This document shows, piece after piece, positions 57,748-64,000 of a stretch of 64,000 nucleotides of DNA (position 1 is its first letter; the number at the start of each line of letters is the position of its first letter). This DNA is from Meconema thalassinum (Eukaryota; Arthropoda; Insecta; Orthoptera; Tettigoniidae). The position numbers and the translations under genes are program-made. Location: NCBI GenBank assembly GCA_946902985.2, contig OX336388.2, positions 1,389,810,223 to 1,389,874,222 on the forward strand, given 5' to 3'. Under the pieces are notes generated by a model. The model made no database searches. It was not told the DNA's origin and saw only the letters and a program-made list of their open reading frames with translations.

Positions 57748-58958
57748 TGGTTATGTGAAGAACAGCCCACGTTCGTTCTCATAAACGGGAGAAAGCATCA
57801 GGCAAATGCCTGGACAAAATAACTACTGTGAAAGGAGCTATTAGACTGAATATTTTGGGCTAGGGGAGTGCGGCCTGGTTCTTTATACTCAACTTTAAGT
57901 TTAAATTTAACACTGAACATTTAAGCATTAACATAATATAAACTTTATTTGTTTTTTGACACAAGTGATAAATTCTATACATTACTGGAAACCCTTTGGG
58001 TTTAAAAATTAGTAGGTTGGCACAACTTGGTGCTATTTACAAGAGTTCATTTTAAAGACACACTATTTTGAAAACAATTTCACTTGCAAGCAATATAAAA
58101 CCCATTAAAACATATAAGATTATTGATAAAAATAGAGAATAAAAGAACGTAACTTATCTTCCGTTGCTATTCATGCTGACTAGAGAGGTTCATTGCTGCA
58201 GGTCGGCCGTGGCCAGAGCTTGCTGGTTTGCTGTTGTAGTTTATAGTTTACGAACACTATACTTTGTGATTTCGATGTCCAGCATCTCGAAATAAAGTAT
58301 CGGCTTGAAGAAAGGTTCTTCTTTAGAACCAAAGTTCACTGAAGAGCGAAAGTAACAAGCAAGCTTTCATCTTGCGTAGCGGTGAGAACTGTGATCTGAG
58401 CCTGGCAACAGCTCATCTAGGTGTGGCTTTCATGCGTAGTAATCTCCAGCGTAGCGGTGTGACGTGCTGAGTACACCGTCTTATGTTGAAGCATGCCGTT
58501 AGATATTTGCCCCATGGAACGAAGCTTTGGAAGACTCCATGAAGTGATGCGGTACTGTCGTGCTGGATCTGGCGTGCTGGTTCTGTCGTGCTGGTTCTGA
58601 ATCTTGAAGAGGAGAACCGCTTCTTAAATAGGGCGTAGAACAATCGAGAAATCAGCACTGGCTGGCGGCGACTGATTGGCTAAAGCGGAGATGTGACGAC
58701 AGTCCTTCACGTAGCGGCTAGCAAGGAGCAACACCTGGCAGTAGTGCACTTGTGGCTCGGAGAGTCAACATCTATGAACAGGCTGAGGTATGTGTCTTAG
58801 AAATTTTGTTTGTTACGAGTAATCACTCGAGAATTACATTATATATTATAAACATAAATGTGATTAAATACATTAATAGTTCGGTGGTCCCAAAGCATTT
58901 GACCGACAAATGCGGCATAAGAAATAAACACACATTAAAAACATCACGAAAGTGATCA
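57748..58958 (-). repeat. BEL/Pao 5' LTR
   Basis: 1,211 bp; carries one more copy of the 14-bp minisatellite unit than its partner (about 58566-58592). It would contain the promoter of the element. Confidence 0.95.
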
Positions 58959-60004
58959 AGAGGTGCAACATTTGCATTTTGTAGTGTCTGTATGTGTGAT
59001 TTCAGCATCTCGCATTTTGGAAAGGGGGACATTTCAAAACATGTGCTCTCAAATAAACATAAAGACAATGTACAGTGTGTTGGGAAAAACAAGAAACTTA
59101 ATCATTTCAAGTGTAAGGAGGAAGACACTGACAGTATAACACGTGCAGAAGTATTGTTCACATCGTTTATTATTGAACATAACCTCCCTGTCAATTGTTC
59201 CGATCACGCTGGTCATTTATTTAGGATTTTTTTAAATTATTATTTAGCGTATGATGCTTACAAGACAGAAAAATAATCACAGTATATACACTATTTACAA
59301 TTTTAAACACTATTCACAGCATTAGGACCATCACATCTAGGAAGATGTTCCCAGACTCAAAAATTGCCGCGAGATATGGCTCAGCCAGAACTAAAACGTC
59401 GGCCATCCTTGCAGAAATGTGCATTCCCAATTCTGTAACTTCCAACTTGAAGATGTGACATCTATTGAGGAAGAAGAGAGAATTGATGTGAAGTGGGCAC
59501 TGGTAGGCCAAATGAAATGTAGTGGTGGGGTACTCAAGTATGACAAATTGTCTAAAGTTATGCTTTCCATTCAGACCATTCCGCATAGATATGCAGAGTG
59601 TGAGAGGATGTTCAGTCTTGTCAGAAAAACAAGAACGCCGTTCAGGTCGTCTCTCTCCGACAAGACTTTGGACAAACTTATAACTCTGAAGTCGATTCAG
59701 AAAGGGAAGTGTTTTGAGCAAGAATATAGCAAGACCTTTTTGAAGAGGGCAAAATCAGCCACAGTCACCTGCAACAACGACCAAATATATGATCTTCGAT
59801 TCGTCACTAGTTTTGCATGCCTGAGTGTGGTCGAAAGGCAGCTATGCTTGTTAGATAGACTAGTTAGAATTTAAAATTACTCAGTCTTAAGTACATTTGT
59901 AAACTGGGATGTCATATCATGTTAGTCATGTACAGTTTAATAGTGTAACTTATATATTTGCTGTAATGTCTTAGCCTGTGTATGTATTATGTGGTGTTGC
60001 ATCG

Positions 60005-60029
60005 CCCCCCCCCCCCCCCCCCCCCCCCC
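60005..60029. repeat. Poly-C run of 25
   Basis: Uninterrupted C run near the right end of the hAT. Length is likely unstable or uncertain in sequencing. Confidence 0.95.
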
Positions 60030-60084
60030 AAATCGCCGCTGCGTCGATCTCCCGATTTTTAATTTTGAGAGGTTGGCAGGTATG

Positions 60085-60581
60085 GGATTTGAAGGAAGGA
60101 TAGTCAAGTCACATGAGGAAATCATGTCTTCTAATTTCTTAGTATCGTAATTCTTCGTAAGTAGATTAGTGTTGAAATCCCCTAATATAATGATATGTTC
60201 GTACGTTGGTAGCAAGTTAAGTAGATACGTTTCAAACTCGGCCATATAAGATACTTTAGGTGGTCGGTAAACCACTCCAATAAGTATTTTCTGTCCACTA
60301 GCAACTACTTCAACGAACATGAACTCCGTCCTCGGCAAATCGCCGGTCGATGAGGTACAAATGACACGGCTCTTCAGGTCATCTCTACAGTAGAGAACGA
60401 TACCTCCTCCCCTCTTATTAATGCGGTCATGACGATGGACATTATAACCATCAAGTTGAACCATGCTGTTTGGAATTGAAGGCGATAACCAGCTTTCACT
60501 CATTCCTATCAAATGGACACTAGTTTTGCTAAATATAGCCTGAATTTCGTCAAAGTGTGCGGGCAAACTTAAGCTGTTTAA
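60085..60581 (-). pseudogene. LINE-A endonuclease
   Basis: Open on the minus strand from 60566: VHLIGMSESWLS (catalytic Glu), then GGGIVLYCRDDLKSRVI, ILIGVVYRPPK and HIIILGDFNTNLL (Asp and Asn), ending SSCDLTILPSNP at the hAT junction. This is the apurinic-type endonuclease of ORF2. No lesion was seen within this piece. Confidence 0.9.
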
Positions 60582-63097
60582 CCCAATGAGCAGTACTGCC
60601 GTCTATTTACGGCATTGTTGTGCGTGGCCCACGGGAGTACTGCCGTCTATTGACGTTCTCGAAGTTCGCGCCTAATCACGTTTCATGGGGAATGTTTGAA
60701 ATTGTTGCCTGACATTGTACTGGCGGGTCTTTAGAACAATGTTGGAGGATGTTTGACAGGTTCAGCGAACGTTATTCCGTGTTTTATCACATCTCGTATG
60801 TTCTGTGATGAAGTTCTGTCCCGGCATCTGCAGTCACGTAACCTAACTTCTTACGCGATTGTGCTACGAAGTACAACACACGAGAACTGTTTTCTATTTT
60901 TGTTTCCTGTGAGTGCACTGCACAACTATTTCTTGACAATACGCATTATGTTTCTTTTCCCTCATCTCGGGTTTCCTTGGAAACAAACTCCATTACTCTC
61001 TGATTGTCAACATATACACGTGCTAAATGGCGGGATCTAGTCGAGGAGGCGCGCTTGCTCCGCAAGACATAAGTAATATTTTGACTAATGAGGAGTCTGA
61101 CGATGAAGTTGATATTTATGATGGTGATAGTGATTGTATTGTGTCCGATGTGAGTGAAATTGGTCATTCCTCGGAAGACGATGACATAGAAATTGAGGAC
61201 GAAGTGCAGCCTGCTGTCGCAAAGAAGGCTAATCTGTCAGCTGTTCACACTGAAGGAAGAAAGTGGACTTCTATAGGTAGGTTTCTTCCTACGCTTTTGC
61301 TAATTTTGATGCATCAAATTCAGGCGTTAGTGATAATCTTCATGTGAATGATAATGACAATGATTCAAGAATTGAAGTGTCGATTTTCAAAGAAGTTGTT
61401 GACCGTAATATTATGAACTTGATAGTGTCAGAAATGAACAACTACTACATATTTGTTATGGAAAATACGGACGTAAAGGAAAATTCGAAATTACATAAGT
61501 GGCAAGGCATAACCGTAGAGACTCTTTATGTTTTCCTGGCAACTGTATTGTTGATGGACCATGTGAAGAAAAACAGGATGAAAGACTATTGGTCGACAAA
61601 TAAATTGATCGAAACTCCGATGTTCGGTAAAGTGGTCTCTCTCGAAAATTTCTCCCTCATTCTAAGACTGCTTCACTTTTCTGACAACAATCTTCAACCC
61701 CCAGGTGACAGACTTTATAAAATTAGGCCTATAATAAACTATTTGAGAGAGAAATTCCGATCTATATTCTATCCCTTCCAAAAGATCTCTATTGACGAGA
61801 GCCTAGTTACTTGGAAAGGTCGCCTAAAATGGAAACAGTACATTCCATCAAAGCGACACAGGTTTGGCATAAAGGTGTTTATACTTTGTGACTGTGAAAC
61901 TGGGTTTATCAATGATTTTATTGTTTATACGGGAAAGGATACGGAAATTGAACATGATGAAAAACTTGGAGTGTCTGGGTCAGTTGTCAAAACTCTAACA
62001 GCACCTTACATTGGTAAAGGCCACAACCTGTATGTCGACAACTGGTACACAAGCCCAGATCTTTTTGAGTACCTACACAAGGAAAATACTGGAGCATGTG
62101 GCACAGTCAGAAAAAACAGAAAAGGGATGCTAGACTTCCCGAAGAGAATTCAAAAGGGGGAATGTATTTCACGGCACACCAATGATATGCTGGCGCAAAG
62201 ATGGCACGACAAAAGGGATGTTACTATGCTTACTACCATACACGAGAACGTGATGGTAGAAACCGACAAAACAGACCACGCCACAGGTCAGAAGAAAATG
62301 AAATCTTTGAGTGTACTGGATTATAATGTGAACATGGGTCCAATTGACAAAGCTGATATGCAAATCAGTTTCACTGCAAATGTCAGGAAAACACTGAAGT
62401 GGTATGTCAAGTTGTTTTTTTACTTGATTGACATTTCAGTGCTGAACTCTTACAATATTTACAAGATGAAGACTGGAAAAAATCCACAGCTTAGTGAATT
62501 CCGACTCTGCCTCATAGATCAGCTGCTAGAGGAATTTGCAGTGGAGAGGAAGCCAACTAAAGGAGGTCGACCACCTTCAGGAGGAGACTGCTTGAGACTT
62601 TCTGGACGTCATTTCCCTAAACCAGTACCTCCAACACAATCAAAGCAGAAGCCGCAACGGAGATGTTTTGTGTGTCAGCACACAAAGAAGAGACCGACCA
62701 AAAGAACAGACACTAAGTGGATGTGTGTTGAGTGTGATAGACCCCTCTGTGTACACCCCTGTTTTGAAGAGTACCATACCCTAAAGACATTTTGAAAGCC
62801 TAGGTGAAACTGATATAAAATTAAGTCGTGTTGTATGGGATACAAACTTGATCAAATATAGAAAGTAATTATGTTTTTAAATTTCCTTTCAGTATTTTCG
62901 AGAAAAATATTTTGTACGCCCCTGGTTTCAATTAAATTGAGGGTATCAGTTATGTACCATCAATGTAAATTTTGTAACTTTATTAATAGAGAAAAGTTAG
63001 ACTCAAAATAACTTAAAATTGAGAACTGCAATTTTTTCACAAAAAAACTCACTCCTGGTGGCCTGTAAGTGTCAGCAAAAACTCACTGATCAAAAGG
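60582..63097 (+). mobile_element. piggyBac-like transposon, complete
   Basis: 2,516 bp between two TTAA sites (60578-60581 and 63098-63101). The ends begin CCCAATGAGCAGT and, inverted, CCTTTTGATCAGT. The left subterminal region holds TGCCGTCTATTTACGGCA (60597-60614) and a second, partly changed copy at 60641-60658. It interrupts LINE-A ORF2 between CHLN and SLSLPAHF. Confidence 0.93.
61027..62795 (+). pseudogene. piggyBac transposase with one frameshift
   Basis: The ATG at 61027 opens an acidic N-terminus (SDDEVDIYDGDSD) that runs to about residue 85. A single-base loss in a T run near 61295 shifts the frame, and the rest is open to 62795. Catalytic Asps are in ISIDESLVTWKG, LYVDNWYTSPDLF and GPIDKADM, all conserved. 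The C-terminal cysteine-rich domain has CFVCQHTKKRPTKR, then CVECDRPLCVHPCFEEYH, the zinc-binding end of this family. About 590 residues in total, the normal size. A one-base change is the only lesion I found. Confidence 0.93.
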
Positions 63098-63400
63098 TTA
63101 AGTGACAACACTGGAGGGTGTGAGGATATGGTGAAAGTTCGTGTTTCAATAAGCTGCTGGCGTCTATGGTAGGGAGAGGGGTGAGGAGAGTTCTATTCTT
63201 AGAGCTGAGGTCGTTGTCATTGGAAAACACCATAGCTACCTGACTAACGGACATACTTTAACTGAGACCAAAAAAAAATCTTACCTGGATTTCCTGGAGA
63301 ACTGGACCGCTTGCCGGTTAATATACCACACACACAATCACACACGTAAACCTAGTAATAATGATAATAATAACAATAATAATAATATTTAGTGGGCACA
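63098..63400 (-). pseudogene. LINE-A ORF2 start and inter-ORF spacer
   Basis: An ATG near 63232 on the minus strand opens MVFSNDNDLSSKN, which continues through the piggyBac site into the endonuclease. The spacer between ORF1 and ORF2 contains a (TAA)n microsatellite at 63356-63390. Confidence 0.7.
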
Positions 63401-63411
63401 TCACAATGGTC

Positions 63412-63830
63412 TTATCGCTCTGTTAATACACCTAACCGCCCCATGTGAAAGTTCAATTCCTTAGGTGTGCTAACGTTTAGCTTCTTCCAGTTTTCTAAAT
63501 GGACGATAATGCGGCCATCCTGCGTTGAAACCCGCCGCATACCCCAGAAGTCTCGTGCTTTACGCAACCCTTCCTTCCTTGTGGACGTCAGAGATTCTGT
63601 AACGAGTAGTTTAAGAGCTCGCTTGGCACGCCAGATGCGGTCTCTCTCATGGTACCTGAGAAATTTAATGATGATAGGCCTGTTTCCTGCGGATACCACC
63701 TCAGCTGTCGTCCTCTTCATACGGCCCAGTCTATGACATCTATCTTTACTGTCCATAGGCAATTCGATGTTCAGTCTGGTTTTTAAAGTTCCCAATGCCA
63801 CAGCGTAGGTGTCCTCGCCAGGGGTACTTA
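63412..63830 (-). pseudogene. LINE-A ORF1 C-terminal part
   Basis: About 138 codons reading DRCHRLGRMKRT, RPIIIKFLRYHERDRIWRAK and a stop at 63412. This resembles the C-terminal RNA-binding end of LINE ORF1 proteins (a conserved 'R-GR ... RPII--F' block). The N-terminal part is cut away by the Tigger at 63831 and must lie beyond the window. The frame is intact in the retained part. Confidence 0.75.
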
Positions 63831-64000
63831 ACATATATACTCGAATACCACCCGTACATTTTTAAACAAATTCGGACGTGAAAAATTGGGGTGCGGGTCT
63901 TATTTGAGTCATCCTAATTTGAAAGATCTAAATTGCCCGTCGCGCGTGATATCGGGTGTTGCGAGTATCCGCTAGATGGTGCTAGCCTTCTTCCGGCTAT
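63831..64000 (+). mobile_element. Tigger/pogo transposon, left end only
   Basis: The first 170 bp match the complement of 6780-6958, the promoter-side end of the Tigger at 5287, with about 90% identity: ATACTCGAATACCACCCG, then GGGGTGCGGGTCTTATTTGA. TA precedes it (63829-63830). The transposase would follow on the + strand beyond 64000. Confidence 0.88.

Larger units (their letters stand above)
50989..58958 (-). mobile_element. BEL/Pao LTR retrotransposon, almost intact
   Basis: A 7,970-bp element on the minus strand with two LTRs (50989-52185 and 57748-58958), each starting TGGTTATGTG and ending GATCA in + orientation. It is flanked by the 5-bp duplication AGAGG (50984-50988 and 58959-58963), the length expected for BEL/Pao. 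A tRNA-type primer site lies 2 bp inside the 5' LTR. Gag and pol occupy almost all of the interior, with no envelope gene. The near-identical LTRs indicate a very recent insertion, the latest dated event in this tower. Confidence 0.96.
50912..59800 (+). pseudogene. hAT transposase, split by BEL/Pao, core deleted
   Basis: The ATG at 50912 opens about 25 codons ending ESRRG. The BEL element (50989-58958) interrupts here and the frame resumes at 58964 with the zinc finger CSVCMCDFSISHFG..HVLSNKH and AEVLFTSFIIEHNLPV. An AT-rich insertion of about 100 bp follows (59228-59340), then FPDSKIAARYG and, after loss of the catalytic core, the C-terminal domain MLSIQTIPHRYAECERMFSL (about 59560-59620). 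It is paralogous to the protein at 28570-29634. Confidence 0.87.
49490..60084 (+). mobile_element. hAT transposon carrying a MITE and a BEL/Pao element
   Basis: Ends CATACCTGCCAACTCTCCCG and the inverted GGTTGGCAGGTATG match the ends of the hAT at 27857-30022. The target duplication is GGATTT (49484-49489 and 60085-60090). Without its internal insertions it would be about 1.7 kb. Its subterminal repeats are (T)CTCCCGATTT, seen near 49506, 49526 and 49572 and again at 60047, unlike the TTTACGG motif of the other copy. Confidence 0.9.
44283..63830 (-). mobile_element. LINE (family A) dispersed over 19.5 kb by nested insertions
   Basis: One minus-strand LINE with two ORFs. Present pieces are 63098-63830 (ORF1 C-terminal part, spacer, start of ORF2), 60085-60581 (endonuclease), about 48981-49489 (end of endonuclease and linker) and 44283 to about 46420 (RT, C-terminus, 3' UTR ending in an (AAAT)n-type tail at 44283-44297). 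The interruptions are, from right to left, Tigger, piggyBac, hAT and a family-D LINE. Together the pieces total about 3.9 kb. The RT (GTPQGSVLGPLLFVLYINDI) places it in the Jockey/CR1/L2 assemblage; I cannot be more exact. Confidence 0.9.

Overview
This window is insect nuclear DNA, probably from a polyneopteran such as an orthopteran; that placement is inferred from general repeat style and is weak. It is about 60% A+T, has no operons, and contains spliced exons, tRNA-derived SINEs, many LINEs, LTR elements (BEL/Pao, Copia), cut-and-paste DNA transposons (hAT, Tigger/pogo, piggyBac, Tc1), a Helitron and a tandem satellite. No bacterial, organellar or viral genome segment was seen.

The only host gene I can support is the 3' end of an hnRNP M / rumpelstiltskin-type RNA-binding protein on the + strand. 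Its exons are 33547-34085 (glycine-rich region and start of the last RRM), 34531-34666 (RRM core) and 41867-41925 (last 18 codons and stop). The 7.2 kb intron between the last two exons is packed with Tc1, LINE and SINE insertions. Earlier exons are not visible and may lie left of the window or be hidden among the transposons.

Layout, left to right. 1-985: 104-bp satellite. 2155-4650: gutted BEL/Pao copy. 5084-7712: hAT copy split by a Tigger. 8080-9245: SINEs and a decayed tandem repeat. 9506-10497: LINE 3' end cut by a piggyBac-like terminus. 11463-16856: Copia 3' half whose LTR was hit by an almost full-length LINE (13191-16679). 16872-17386: MITE and a piggyBac-like end. 18138-20812: LINE fragments. 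22069-25201: SINE and a non-autonomous Helitron with a SINE and LINE piece inside. 25969-27073: foldback element. 27700-32800: minus-strand LINE split by a hAT. 33547-44282: host gene and its intron and 3' region. 44283-64000: a nested tower of transposons.

The tower is the most informative structure. One minus-strand LINE (ORF1, endonuclease, RT) is now spread over 19.5 kb because five other elements landed in it: a LINE at about 46421-48980, a hAT at 49490-60084 (itself carrying a MITE and a nearly intact BEL/Pao element with matching LTRs and a 5-bp target duplication), a piggyBac at 60582-63097, and a Tigger that starts at 63831 and leaves the window. Reading across the junctions restores the host LINE's frame and gives exact target-site duplications, so insertion order can be deduced.

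I found no convincing undescribed multi-gene system. The novelty is in transposon structure: hAT copies with 6-bp duplications and divergent subterminal repeats, a recurrent paired-palindrome terminus, a BEL element broken mainly at two 7-base homopolymers, and an 838-codon LINE ORF lacking one catalytic aspartate.
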